NCBI RefSeq assembly: GCF_003344865.1
Contig: NZ_CP031165.1
Coordinates: 4,841,910 to 4,905,909 of the forward strand
Direction of reading: 5' to 3'
Length of the DNA stretch: 64,000 bases
Source: Euzebya pacifica
GTDB lineage: Bacteria > Actinomycetota > Nitriliruptoria > Euzebyales > Euzebyaceae
The notes under the pieces are model-generated. The model was not told the origin of the DNA and searched no databases. It worked only from the letters and a program-made list of their open reading frames with translations. The first letter of the stretch is position 1. Every line of letters starts with the position of its first letter. Positions 39,124-49,487 of this stretch are shown one piece after another. Made by a program: the position numbers and the translations under genes.

Positions 39124-39714
39124 GTGAGGGCAGCCACGAATGGACACATCCTCCAGGTGATCACCAACCTCCTCCGGCAGGTGGCGCCGTGGATCCTGCG
39201 CGCGGCCCACGACATCGGCCTCGCCGCCTGGTTCGGCGGGGCCTACTTCGGCGCGGTGTCGCTCAACGGGGCTTCCCGGGAGGTCGAGGACCCCACCCAG
39301 CGCAGCCGTGTGGCCAACGCCGGCTGGTTCCGTTGGGCGGCGATCGTGCCGGTCGCCATCGGCGCGCACCTCGTCGGCGGCGTCGGCCTGCTGGCCCATC
39401 AGGACCACGACGACTCCGGCACCGAGCGGACCGTGGCGCTGCTGCGTGCGGGCGTGCTCGGCACCGCCATGCTGGCCACGCTGGAGAGCGGCCGTCTCGG
39501 GCGAAAAGTGGCCGCGGCCGGCGACGTGCCGGTGGCGACGGCGGTCCGACCGATCGCGGACACCCCGGCGGAGGTCGCCTCCTGCCAGCGCCGCCTGCGG
39601 GTACTCCAATGGGTGATCCCTGCCGCCACGGCCAGCCTCGTCGTCATCGACGCGTGGCAGTCCTCCCGCAGCGGGACCCGCCCGGCACCCCGCGAGTGGC
39701 TGCGGGGCCGCTGA
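39124..39714 (+). CDS. Small multi-pass membrane protein, unknown
   Basis: This 196-residue protein has about four hydrophobic segments: DIGLAAWFGGAYFGAVSL, FRWAAIVPVAIGAHLVGGVGLLA, AGVLGTAMLATLESG and LQWVIPAATASLVVIDAW. A short basic C-terminus follows. I do not recognise a family; there are no conserved ligand residues apart from a His in GAHLVGG and HQDHDD in a loop. GTG 39124 has AGGTGGAGG just upstream, so I reject the longer reading. It is divergent from the DUF1990-like gene and convergent with glutamate dehydrogenase, 15 bases away. Confidence 0.7.
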   Translation: MRAATNGHILQVITNLLRQVAPWILRAAHDIGLAAWFGGAYFGAVSLNGASREVEDPTQRSRVANAGWFRWAAIVPVAIGAHLVGGVGLLAHQDHDDSGTERTVALLRAGVLGTAMLATLESGRLGRKVAAAGDVPVATAVRPIADTPAEVASCQRRLRVLQWVIPAATASLVVIDAWQSSRSGTRPAPREWLRGR

Positions 39715-39729
39715 GCGGGCCGGGAGGGG

Positions 39730-41888
<2,159 letters not shown>

Positions 41889-41935
41889 AAGGCTTCACAG
41901 GCACTCCACAGGTGGGCGGGCCATGATTCCTCGGC

Positions 41936-43306
41936 ATGTGCACCCCATCGCCAGGAACCGTTCGGACGCTCGTCGTCCTCGCGGCGCTCGCCCTCATCGC
42001 GTCAGCCTGTGCTGACACCGCGGACGAGACGGTCGTCGATCAGGCCCGGGCGGAGGACACCGCCGCGGCCGACCCAACCGAAGCCAGCGATCAGGCCACC
42101 AGCGACCAGGCCACCACCGATCAGGCCACCACCGACCTGAGCGCGGTGTGGATCCTCGACGAAGGCGAGACGTCGGCGATCGTCGACGCCGGGTCGGCCG
42201 TCAACGTGCAGGACGTCGCCATCGAGACCGTCGACGGGGTCGAGTACCTGCGTGTGGTCGCCACCGGCCTGCCCGACTACACCTCCACCATCGACGCCGA
42301 CCAGCTCGAGTTCCTGTCGAGTCGCCCCAACGCCGACACCGACTTCGACGACGGGGCACCCGCCGTCGAGGTGGGCGACACCGTGACCTGGGGCGCCGAC
42401 ATCGGCTATGTCAACGACCAGTGCGCCGAGGGCGCGGGCCAGGGGTACTGGCCGCCGGGCCCGGGCTGTCCCACCACCCAGGCAACCGAGGCGTACTTCC
42501 CCCTGTCGCCGACCATGGCCGCTGAGGGCGAAGAGGCCGAGACGGGCCTCGGCAAGCTCGGCCTGTGGGTCAACGGCGTGTCCATCTACGGCTGGGGCGA
42601 CGGCATGTCCTACGAGAACGGTGGGGTCTGGCAGAACCTCGCCCCTTCCTTCGAGGTGTACGACCTCGACGTCTGCGATGGCCACGCCGCCAACGGCGAC
42701 TACCACCACCACAACGATGCCGACTGCCTCGCCGAGCAGATCGGCGACACCGGCGACGGCCACTCGCCCGTCTACGGCATCGCTGCCGACGGCTACCCCG
42801 TGTACGGCCCATGGGTCGCCGAGGGCGTCCTGGCCCGCAGCTCGTGGAGCATCCGCGACTACAACGACGCCGACTCGGCCACCGGCTGCGGAGAAGCCGG
42901 CGCCCGTACGTGCCTGATGATCGACCGCCTCGACCCGTCCGCCGGCACCGAGACCGCCTCGCAGGAGGGACCGCGCGCCAGCGACATCGTCTCCACTCTG
43001 AGCGGCAACATCATCCAGGCCGTCCCGGGCGTGTACTTCGAGGACTACTACTTCGACGCCTCGCTGGACGACGGCACGTTGCAGGCGCTCGACGAGCACA
43101 ACGGCCACGACCACGACGACCTCGGCTACCACTACCACGTGACGCTCGAAGCCGATGCAGACGGCCACACGACCAACGTCTTCCCGTACTTCTTCGGCGA
43201 GACCTTCGCGGGTGTGCTGGACGACAACGCCGTCGCGCAGGCCGGTGCTGCAGGCGGCCCCGGTGACGGTGGTCCCCCGGGCGACGGTCCGCCGCCGGGC
43301 GGGTAG
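41936..43306 (+). CDS. YHYH-domain secreted lipoprotein
   Basis: This is a 456-residue protein. The N-terminus has a type II signal with lipobox LIASAC (Cys near residue 26), followed by an acidic, Thr/Gln-rich spacer with the repeat DQATTDQATTD. The main domain has the YHYH family features: YEVYDLDVCDGHAANGDYHHH, YGIAADGYPVYGPW, and GYHYHVTLEADADGHTTNVFPYFFGE. Four or more His clusters suggest metal binding. The C-terminus is Gly/Pro-rich. It should be exposed outside the membrane. Enzymatic function of YHYH proteins is not established. Confidence 0.88.
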   Translation: MCTPSPGTVRTLVVLAALALIASACADTADETVVDQARAEDTAAADPTEASDQATSDQATTDQATTDLSAVWILDEGETSAIVDAGSAVNVQDVAIETVDGVEYLRVVATGLPDYTSTIDADQLEFLSSRPNADTDFDDGAPAVEVGDTVTWGADIGYVNDQCAEGAGQGYWPPGPGCPTTQATEAYFPLSPTMAAEGEEAETGLGKLGLWVNGVSIYGWGDGMSYENGGVWQNLAPSFEVYDLDVCDGHAANGDYHHHNDADCLAEQIGDTGDGHSPVYGIAADGYPVYGPWVAEGVLARSSWSIRDYNDADSATGCGEAGARTCLMIDRLDPSAGTETASQEGPRASDIVSTLSGNIIQAVPGVYFEDYYFDASLDDGTLQALDEHNGHDHDDLGYHYHVTLEADADGHTTNVFPYFFGETFAGVLDDNAVAQAGAAGGPGDGGPPGDGPPPGG

Positions 43307-43363
43307 CCCCCGGAACGCCACGGCCCGAACCGATGGGGTGCGGGCGATGACAGACTGGCCGGG

Positions 43364-44155
43364 ATGATCCGCCACCGAGGACCTCGCGCACTGGCCGTCG
43401 ACGAGGTGGCGGCGGTCGAACGGGCCTTCCCCGGCCGAGCCCGCCTCGACGTCGACCACCGCACCCGCTACGACGCCGCCGTCACCGACCTGCTGGATCG
43501 CTGTGGCTGGGAGGCCTCGGCTGGGTTCGAGCTGACCGACGACATGCGCCTGACCATCGCCGCCCGCGCGGCGATCCTCGCCATCGGGTTCGACGAGACG
43601 CCGCTGGGGGCGGTGCGCACCATCGTCGTCCACCCGTCCACGATCATGCTCTCCTCGGTTCGTCGCGGCGCGATCCCCGGGACGGTGTCGGATGGCCCGA
43701 TGCCCGTTGCCGGCCACACCGCCGCCCGGGGACCGGTGTTCCTCGCGTGGAACCAGGTGGCGGGCGACCGTCGCCATCCGCGGCGACACCGCGACGTCGT
43801 CCTCCACGAGTTCGCCCACCAGCTGGACTTCCTCGACGGGGCCGGCGACGGCACGCCGCCGCTGGAGGGTGACCGCCGTCGACGGTGGATCACGATCTGC
43901 CAGATGGAGCTCGACGCCCTGCGGCGGGGAAACGGCAGCGCGTTGCTGCGGTCCTACGCAGCGACCAACCCCAGCGAGTTCTTCGCGGTGGCCACCGAGG
44001 TGTTCCTCACCAACGGCGCAGCGCTGCGCGACGACCGGCCGCTGCTGCATGCGGTGCTGGCCGACTACTACAACGTCGACCCCGCTGACTGGGCCGGCGA
44101 GGAGATCCCGCCCAGCTCGACGCTCACTTCAGCGGATCGTGACCCCAGTTCATGA
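43364..44155 (+). CDS. MtfA-type zinc metallopeptidase (M90-like)
   Basis: This 263-residue protein has the zinc-binding HEFAHQLDFLDG (HExxH) preceded by the conserved strand GPVFLAWNQVA, and YAATNPSEFFAVATEVFL with the downstream Glu ligand. It resembles MtfA (YeeI) peptidases. In enterobacteria MtfA binds the glucose regulator Mlc; whether that holds here is unknown. The N-terminal part AFPGRARLDVDHRTRYDAAVTDLLDRCGWEASAGFELTDDMRLTIAARAAILAIGFD fits the family. Its 3' end overlaps the DUF3140 gene by 32 bases in convergent orientation. Confidence 0.9.
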   Translation: MIRHRGPRALAVDEVAAVERAFPGRARLDVDHRTRYDAAVTDLLDRCGWEASAGFELTDDMRLTIAARAAILAIGFDETPLGAVRTIVVHPSTIMLSSVRRGAIPGTVSDGPMPVAGHTAARGPVFLAWNQVAGDRRHPRRHRDVVLHEFAHQLDFLDGAGDGTPPLEGDRRRRWITICQMELDALRRGNGSALLRSYAATNPSEFFAVATEVFLTNGAALRDDRPLLHAVLADYYNVDPADWAGEEIPPSSTLTSADRDPSS

Positions 44156-44459
44156 GCGAGTAGCGCCAGCGAGTGTCCTCGACGTCGCCGTCGGGTTGTT
44201 GCGCGAGGTGACGGGCGACGTAGCCGTTGACCTTCCGCATGTGGTCGAAGTCGTCGTCGCCCAGGTCGGCCTTGTCGGTCCGCTTGATCTCCACGATCCG
44301 ACGGCCGGACTGGTGCCCGGTGGACTCACCGTCGTCGGTGTCGCCCACGGACTTCGACTCCTCGGTCTCCAGCCACTCCTCCAGCTCCTGCGGCTGCATG
44401 TTGACGGTGTCGTGGAACTCCTCGATGAGGGCTTCGGTGTCGTCGTCGTACATCGTCAT
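44124..44459 (-). CDS. DUF3140 family protein
   Basis: This 111-residue acidic protein matches DUF3140: EEFHDTVNMQPQELEEWLETEESKSVG, then GESTGHQSGRRIVEIKRTDKADLGDDDFDHMRKVNGYVARHLAQ and the closing DTRWRYSLMNWGHDPLK. The family is widespread in actinobacteria with no firm function; DNA-binding has been suggested in some annotations. ATG 44459 has GGAGG 5 bases upstream; an ATG two codons later is possible. It overlaps the MtfA gene. The 147-bp gap upstream of it (44460-44606) shows no clear element. Confidence 0.92.
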   Translation of the reverse strand: MTMYDDDTEALIEEFHDTVNMQPQELEEWLETEESKSVGDTDDGESTGHQSGRRIVEIKRTDKADLGDDDFDHMRKVNGYVARHLAQQPDGDVEDTRWRYSLMNWGHDPLK

Positions 44460-44606
44460 GGGGGTCCTCCGGGGACTGGGGCCGCGATCCCGGTCGATCA
44501 GTCCGGGTCGATCAGAGGAACGATTGCCCGTGGCCGGAGCCGGCAACCGCAGAGTGCCGCGTCCACCGTCACATGGACTGCGGTCGCAGTGCATCCGTGG
44601 CGGCGG

Positions 44607-45845
44607 TCAGGCATCGGTGGGCGCCAGCGCCTGCTCCCGCGCTGGACGTTGTCCGGCCGCTGGGCGTCGGCGGAAGACGAGGTCGTGCAGCGTGTCGGCG
44701 TTCTTGGCGAGCACGGGTCCTGCGACCGCGGTGAGCAGCACGTAGGCCGCGGCGATGATGCCCAGGTCTGCACCGTCGGCCAGGCCCACGCCGAGCGAGG
44801 CGATGACGATGGAGAACTCGCCGCGGGCGATCAGCGCCGCCCCGGCGCGGACACGTCCTCGTGTGCTGGCCCCGATCCGCTTGGCCGCCACCCATCCGGT
44901 GACCATCTTCCCGGCCCCGGTCACCAGCAGCAGGAGGGCGGCCGGCACCATCGCGGCCGGTAGGTCGCCCGGGTCGATCTGGAAGGCGAAGAAGAGGAAG
45001 AACATCGCCGCGAACAGGTCACGCAACGGCTCGATGAGCTCGCTGGCCCGCTCCTGCACCGGCCCGGACAGCGCAAGCCCGACGAGGAACGCGCCGATCG
45101 CCGCGGAGATCTGCAGCTGCTGGGCCAGGCCACCGACGACGAGGGTCAGGCCGAACACCGCCAGCAGCAGGGCCTCGTTGTTGCCCCGGTCCAGCCGCAC
45201 GCTCATCAGGTGGCCGTAGGACATCGCAACCCAGAGCACGACGGCGACCGTGACGAGCGCGATGGCGACGGTGGTCGCCGTGGACATCATGTCCTCGCCG
45301 GCCACGACGGCGGCCACGATCGGCAGGTAGACCGCCATCGCGAGGTCCTCGATGACCAGCAGGTTGAGGATCGACGGCGTCTCGCGATAGCCCAGCCGGT
45401 CCAGGTCGCTGAGCACCTTGGAGATGACGCCGGAGGAGCTGATCCACGTGACGCCGCCGAGCAGCACGGCTGCCGGAATCGACCAGCCGAGCAGGAGGCC
45501 GGCGACCAGGCCCGGCCCGAAGCCGAGCAGCGCGTCGATGGCCCCGGGCACGCCCCCGCCACGCAGTCCCGAGCGCAGCTCGTCGGAGCTGTACTCCAGC
45601 CCCAGCGTCAGCAGGAGCATGAGGACGCCGATCTCGGCACCGAGCTCCACGAAGCCCTCCGCCACGCCGATGTCGGCGATCCCGCCCTCCCCCAGGCCGA
45701 GGCCGGCCAGCAGGTAGAACGGCACGGCGGTGATGCCGAGCTTGGACGCCACACGGGCGAGGAAGGCGAGGACGAGGGCCAGCAGGCCGATCTCGACGAA
45801 GGCCTGCGCCACGTCGGCGCCGACCGCTGCAACGACGGGGGTCAC
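44607..45845 (-). CDS. CPA2-family cation/proton antiporter, KhtU-like
   Basis: This 412-residue membrane protein has 11-13 hydrophobic segments. It carries the CPA2 core features GITAVPFYLLAGLGLG, a broken-helix region SSSGVISKVLSDLD, LVIEDLAMAVYLPIV (the conserved D of the ion site in IED) and GKMVTGWVAAKRIG. It exports potassium or another cation in exchange for protons. Start GTG 45845 overlaps the stop of the upstream RCK-type gene as GTGA. That coupling and the partner type are as in the Bacillus KhtTU system, which is regulated by nucleotide and pH. No ligand is evident from sequence here. Confidence 0.88.
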   Translation of the reverse strand: MTPVVAAVGADVAQAFVEIGLLALVLAFLARVASKLGITAVPFYLLAGLGLGEGGIADIGVAEGFVELGAEIGVLMLLLTLGLEYSSDELRSGLRGGGVPGAIDALLGFGPGLVAGLLLGWSIPAAVLLGGVTWISSSGVISKVLSDLDRLGYRETPSILNLLVIEDLAMAVYLPIVAAVVAGEDMMSTATTVAIALVTVAVVLWVAMSYGHLMSVRLDRGNNEALLLAVFGLTLVVGGLAQQLQISAAIGAFLVGLALSGPVQERASELIEPLRDLFAAMFFLFFAFQIDPGDLPAAMVPAALLLLVTGAGKMVTGWVAAKRIGASTRGRVRAGAALIARGEFSIVIASLGVGLADGADLGIIAAAYVLLTAVAGPVLAKNADTLHDLVFRRRPAAGQRPAREQALAPTDA

Positions 45846-46321
45846 GACAGGAGGTCGCGTACCTGCCGGACGCCGTCCGGTGTGCCGACGGCGACGGCCA
45901 TGTCCCCGACGGCGAAGGCGAAGTCCGGTTCGGGCGAGGGAATCGTCTGCTCGCCCCGGACGACGGCCACGATCGAGACGCCGGTACGCGTCCGGACCTG
46001 CTGGTCCCCGATGGTGCGGCCCACCGACGACGACCCCTTGGCGATACGGAGCCACGCGATGGTCAGGCCCTGGATGTCCTGCTCGATGGCGGTCGCGACC
46101 TGGCTGACGGTGGAACCGCCCATGAGCTCCCCGAGGGCACGGGTCTCGTCGGCGGTCATGTGCAGCACCGTGCGGCAGCGGTCGGGGTCGTCGGCGTCGT
46201 AGACCAGCAGCTCCTTCCACCCGCCACGGTGGGCGATGACGCCGACCTGTTCCCCGGCCTCGGTGTCGAACTCGTACCGGACGCCGACGCCCGGCAGGGT
46301 GACCTCGCGGATGTTGGGCAT
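45842..46321 (-). CDS. RCK_C/TrkA-C domain regulator of the antiporter, KhtT-like
   Basis: This is a 159-residue soluble protein. The N-terminal part (REVTLPGVGVRYEFDTEAGEQVGVIAHRGGWKELLVYDADD) is the KhtT N-domain pattern. The C-terminal part (GLTIAWLRIAKGSSSVGRTIGDQQVRTRTGVSIVAVVRGEQTIPSPEPDFAFAVGDMAVAVG) is an RCK_C (TrkA-C) domain, which usually binds a regulatory nucleotide or di-nucleotide. It gates the antiporter encoded directly downstream. ATG 46321 has GGAG 8 bases upstream. It is divergent from the adenosine deaminase gene. Confidence 0.88.
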   Translation of the reverse strand: MPNIREVTLPGVGVRYEFDTEAGEQVGVIAHRGGWKELLVYDADDPDRCRTVLHMTADETRALGELMGGSTVSQVATAIEQDIQGLTIAWLRIAKGSSSVGRTIGDQQVRTRTGVSIVAVVRGEQTIPSPEPDFAFAVGDMAVAVGTPDGVRQVRDLLS

Positions 46322-46456
46322 CTGCTCTGCTCCTCGCGCCCTGGGGCGCCAATCGATGTGGACGTCGTGAACGTCGTGGCCGGCCACGGTGTTCCCACGG
46401 CCGACCGGCCCGAACACGCGCCGCGGCGGTGTTGCCCACGACCCTACGATCCGAAC

Positions 46457-47488
46457 ATGACCAGCAGCCAGTCCCCCACCCGTCCGTTCCCGCTCGAGGA
46501 GGTGCGTGCGCTGCCGAAGGCCGAGCTGCACGTCCACCTCGAGGGCACCGTCGACCCAGCGACGCTCCTCGACCTGGCCGCCCGACACGGTGCCGAGCCG
46601 CCTGCAGACACCGTGGAGGGGGTGCAGGACTGGTACCGGTTCGATGGCTTCCCGATGTTCCTCGAGCGGTACTTCGCGGTGCTCGAGCTGCTCCGCGACC
46701 CCGAGGACTTCGCCACCATCGCCGAGCGCTATCTCGACACGGCCCATGCCCAGGGTGTGGTCCACGTCGAGCTGCACGTCTCGGCGACCGGGCACATCGC
46801 CGAGGGCGGCAAGGCGTGGGCGCCGATCCACGACGGCATCGTCGAGGGATGCCAGCGGGCCGCAGACCGGACAGGGATCTCGTGGGGACTGATCCCCGAC
46901 ATGTCCCCGCACCTGGGGGCCGCCGTGTGCGCCGACGCGATGGAGGAGGTGTTCGCCCACGACCTGACCCACCTCCTGGCGGTCGGCATGGGCGGGCCGA
47001 CCGACACGTGGCGGACCGACGACTTCTCGCCGATCTTCCGCCGAGCCGAGTCCCTGGGCATCCCCGCGGTGTCCCATGCCGCCGAGCACGGCAGCGCCTG
47101 GGAGATCCGACACGCCGTGGAGCAGTTCGGCGCTCGCCGGATCCAGCACGGGATCGGGGTGATGGCCGATCCCGACGTGGTGGCGTTGCTGGTCGAGCGC
47201 GGCATCCCCTGCGACGTGGCCCCCGGATCGAACCTTGCCCTGCACGCCGTCGACTCGCCCGAGGCCCACCCGTTGCGGCGCATGCTCGACGCCGGCATCG
47301 CCGTGACGCTGGGCAGCGACGACCCGCCGCTGTTCCAGACCACCCTGCTGGAGGAGTACCAGCGTGCGTGGGAGTGGTGCGACCTGGACATGGACGGGAT
47401 GGCCGCGCTGGCCCGCAGCTCCATCGAGCACAGCTTGGCGAGCGATGCGGACAAGTCGACGTGGTTGGGTGGTCTCGCCGGGGCCTGA
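46457..47488 (+). CDS. Adenosine/adenine deaminase family protein
   Basis: This 343-residue TIM-barrel metal hydrolase has zinc ligands His-25 and His-27 in KAELHVHLEGT, a further His in VSHAAEHGSA, QHGIGVM (catalytic His) and GSDDPPLF (paired Asp). This is the full adenosine deaminase set. It turns adenosine (or adenine) into inosine (or hypoxanthine) plus ammonia. The loop VGMGGPTDTW is compatible with adenosine deaminase-like enzymes active on adenosine analogues. The substrate choice is not certain. Confidence 0.9.
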   Translation: MTSSQSPTRPFPLEEVRALPKAELHVHLEGTVDPATLLDLAARHGAEPPADTVEGVQDWYRFDGFPMFLERYFAVLELLRDPEDFATIAERYLDTAHAQGVVHVELHVSATGHIAEGGKAWAPIHDGIVEGCQRAADRTGISWGLIPDMSPHLGAAVCADAMEEVFAHDLTHLLAVGMGGPTDTWRTDDFSPIFRRAESLGIPAVSHAAEHGSAWEIRHAVEQFGARRIQHGIGVMADPDVVALLVERGIPCDVAPGSNLALHAVDSPEAHPLRRMLDAGIAVTLGSDDPPLFQTTLLEEYQRAWEWCDLDMDGMAALARSSIEHSLASDADKSTWLGGLAGA

Positions 47489-47524
47489 TCGGCCCGCCTC
47501 CGAGGACAGCGACGTCGTGGCGAT

Positions 47525-47974
47525 TCAGGCTCGCCGTCCCCCGAGCATCCGTACCGGGGCCAGCAGCAGACCGCGAACGATGGCGACGGTCAGGTCGGCG
47601 GTGTCGAACCGGTCGCGCCAGACCGTGATCCGGCCGTCGCGGACCTCGAAGGTGCCGCACACCCAGAACCCGACCCGGACCGGCCCGTTGACGAACGTGT
47701 CGATCCGCTCGGTCAGCACGGTGTCCCCGTCCGCGGCGATGGCGAGCATCTCGACCTCGAACCCCTTGGCCAGCACCAGGAACGAGCGAAGCACCGCGAC
47801 CGTGGCGCGCGGACCCCGCACCGCCGGGAACGGCACGTTCCGGTAGCTGATGTCGGGGGCCATCAGCGCGCTGGCGGCATCGACGTCGAGCGCCTGCAGG
47901 GCGTCGAGGAAGGCCACAACAACGTCGTGGGAGGTTCGCGACGTCGTGGGATCAGGAGCGGGTTCGGCGTCCAC
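47525..47974 (-). CDS. Limonene-1,2-epoxide hydrolase family protein
   Basis: This 149-residue SnoaL-fold protein has the epoxide-hydrolase-specific YRNVPFPAVRG, LTERIDTFVNG with Arg/Asp of the catalytic triad, and the closing RITVWRDRFDTADL with Asp. That matches the limonene/cholesterol-epoxide hydrolases (Rhodococcus LEH, mycobacterial EphG-like). It would open an epoxide by water addition. It starts at GTG 47974, inside the 3' end of the upstream hydrolase-like gene (23-base overlap), so it is probably co-transcribed with it. Whether it acts with the P450 of the catabolic cluster is unknown. Confidence 0.87.
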   Translation of the reverse strand: MDAEPAPDPTTSRTSHDVVVAFLDALQALDVDAASALMAPDISYRNVPFPAVRGPRATVAVLRSFLVLAKGFEVEMLAIAADGDTVLTERIDTFVNGPVRVGFWVCGTFEVRDGRITVWRDRFDTADLTVAIVRGLLLAPVRMLGGRRA

Positions 47975-49436
47975 CGGCGGGGAGCCTACGCCATCGATCC
48001 AGACCGGGTGCGGGTCGCGGTGCGGACCGACACCGCGCTGGCCTTACCGGGGTTCGGAGACGACGACGCCGGGGGGGTGGATCGGTCAGCAGGTCGACCC
48101 GTCCCGACCCGGTGCCGAGCATCCATGCCAGGCCGGCGGAGGTGATGGCCTCGGTCAACCGGTGGGTCTCGGCGGGGTCACGCGCACCCGACAGGCCGAG
48201 CTGTGAGGACAGCGGGGTGAGGAGGGGAAGGACGGTGACGTCACGGTGCAGGGTCCCGGGGATCGCCAGCCCCACCGCCCGGTCGGTCGCTGCATGCACG
48301 TCGACCAGCACGGCGTCGTTGTCGTCGCCCACCCACGGCTCGCTGCGCAGCGACACCAGCGGCACGTCGAGGCCGGCCCGCCGGACCTCCGGGGGCAGCG
48401 GCTCCACCCACGGGTCGTGGCCGATCACGCCATCGCAGACCGGAACGCCCAGCTCGGCGCAGGCCCATATGGCCGCCCCGCCGCCGGTGGAGTGGCCCTG
48501 GATGACCAACCGGTCCAGGTCCGCGGCGGCCAGCACATCGGCGCCCGCACCCTCCCCGGAGGGCCCACCGCCAGCGGCCAGGTCGGCCACGAGCGCCAGG
48601 ACGTCGTCGCGGAACAGCCGCTCCAGCTCGGTCGAGGCTCGGTCGTACACGTCGTAGGGTGCACCGTCGGGCAGCAGGTCGGGGTCGATGCCGATGATCT
48701 CGCCGCCGTCGACTGGCTGGCTGGCCAGCGCCCCGTAGGCGTGGTCCATGGCGATGACGAGATGCCCGTCGGCAGCGAGCGACTCCAGCAGCTGGGCCTG
48801 TGCGGCGCGAAACCCTCCCCAGCCATGGATCGACACCACGACCGGCAACGGCTGGGTGGGCAGCGGCTCGTCGACGATCGCGGCGGTCCGGGCCAGCCCG
48901 AGGTGCCGCAGCAGCAGCGGGGGAAGCCCGAGGAACCCGCCGGCGACATCCGCGAACTCGGCCGGCCTGCGGGTGACGGGGTTGCGCGGACCATCGGTCG
49001 CCTCGGTCGGGTACCAGACCTGCACCGGCAGCGCCCGGGGGACGCCGGCCGGTCCGGACGGGTGGGTCCGGGAGTCGTCGAGCAGGGTGTAGCTGGTCGT
49101 CCCGACACCGGTCGGCGCCGACAGCGAGAGGACGGGGAGGGCCGTCCCGGCCACGAGGGTCACGAGGGCGAGCGGCACCGCGATCGCCGCGAGCGCCCCC
49201 GACCCGCGGTCCGCCTCGGCCCCGCCGCCCCTGGCCGACCGGATCGCGTTGGTCGACAGCAGGACCGCTGCCGCCACGTACGCCGGGACGTACTGCCAGC
49301 GGGCCGCCGCGAGGGCCTGCAGTCCCAGGAGGCCGACGGCGCTCACGGCGGCCGGAAGCGCCAACCGGGGCCAGCGCCACCCGACCACCGCGGCGAGCAG
49401 GACACCTCCGAGCGCGGTTGTGTCGAGGGGCGTCAT
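47952..49436 (-). CDS. Membrane-anchored PAF-acetylhydrolase-like alpha/beta hydrolase
   Basis: This is a 494-residue protein. The first 110 residues contain several hydrophobic helices (GGVLLAAVVGWRWPRLALPAAVSAVGLLGLQALAA and AAIAVPLALVTLVAGTALPVL). The rest is a platelet-activating-factor acetylhydrolase-like domain with VVVSIHGWGGF (oxyanion), IQGHSTGGGAAIW (nucleophile Ser), an Asp in CDGVIGHDPW and a late His in HRDVTV. The C-terminal basic tail (PPPRRRRLRTPVRPARCRSAPRP) is unusual and may be a frame drift or a real extension. It should hydrolyse an acyl ester or lactone at the membrane. Confidence 0.85.
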   Translation of the reverse strand: MTPLDTTALGGVLLAAVVGWRWPRLALPAAVSAVGLLGLQALAAARWQYVPAYVAAAVLLSTNAIRSARGGGAEADRGSGALAAIAVPLALVTLVAGTALPVLSLSAPTGVGTTSYTLLDDSRTHPSGPAGVPRALPVQVWYPTEATDGPRNPVTRRPAEFADVAGGFLGLPPLLLRHLGLARTAAIVDEPLPTQPLPVVVSIHGWGGFRAAQAQLLESLAADGHLVIAMDHAYGALASQPVDGGEIIGIDPDLLPDGAPYDVYDRASTELERLFRDDVLALVADLAAGGGPSGEGAGADVLAAADLDRLVIQGHSTGGGAAIWACAELGVPVCDGVIGHDPWVEPLPPEVRRAGLDVPLVSLRSEPWVGDDNDAVLVDVHAATDRAVGLAIPGTLHRDVTVLPLLTPLSSQLGLSGARDPAETHRLTEAITSAGLAWMLGTGSGRVDLLTDPPPRRRRLRTPVRPARCRSAPRPAPGLDRWRRLPAGGRRTRS

Positions 49437-49487
49437 CGGCCCGAGACTACGGCCGACCGCACGCGCTGATGACGGTCCGCCGCCCGG

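Noticed and set aside
47952-47974. Frameshift fusion of the PAF-acetylhydrolase-like and epoxide-hydrolase-like genes
   Set aside because: The 23-base overlap is between two complete domains with their own starts and stops; ordinary gene overlap is simpler, although the odd basic tail of the first protein deserves a check of the base calls.
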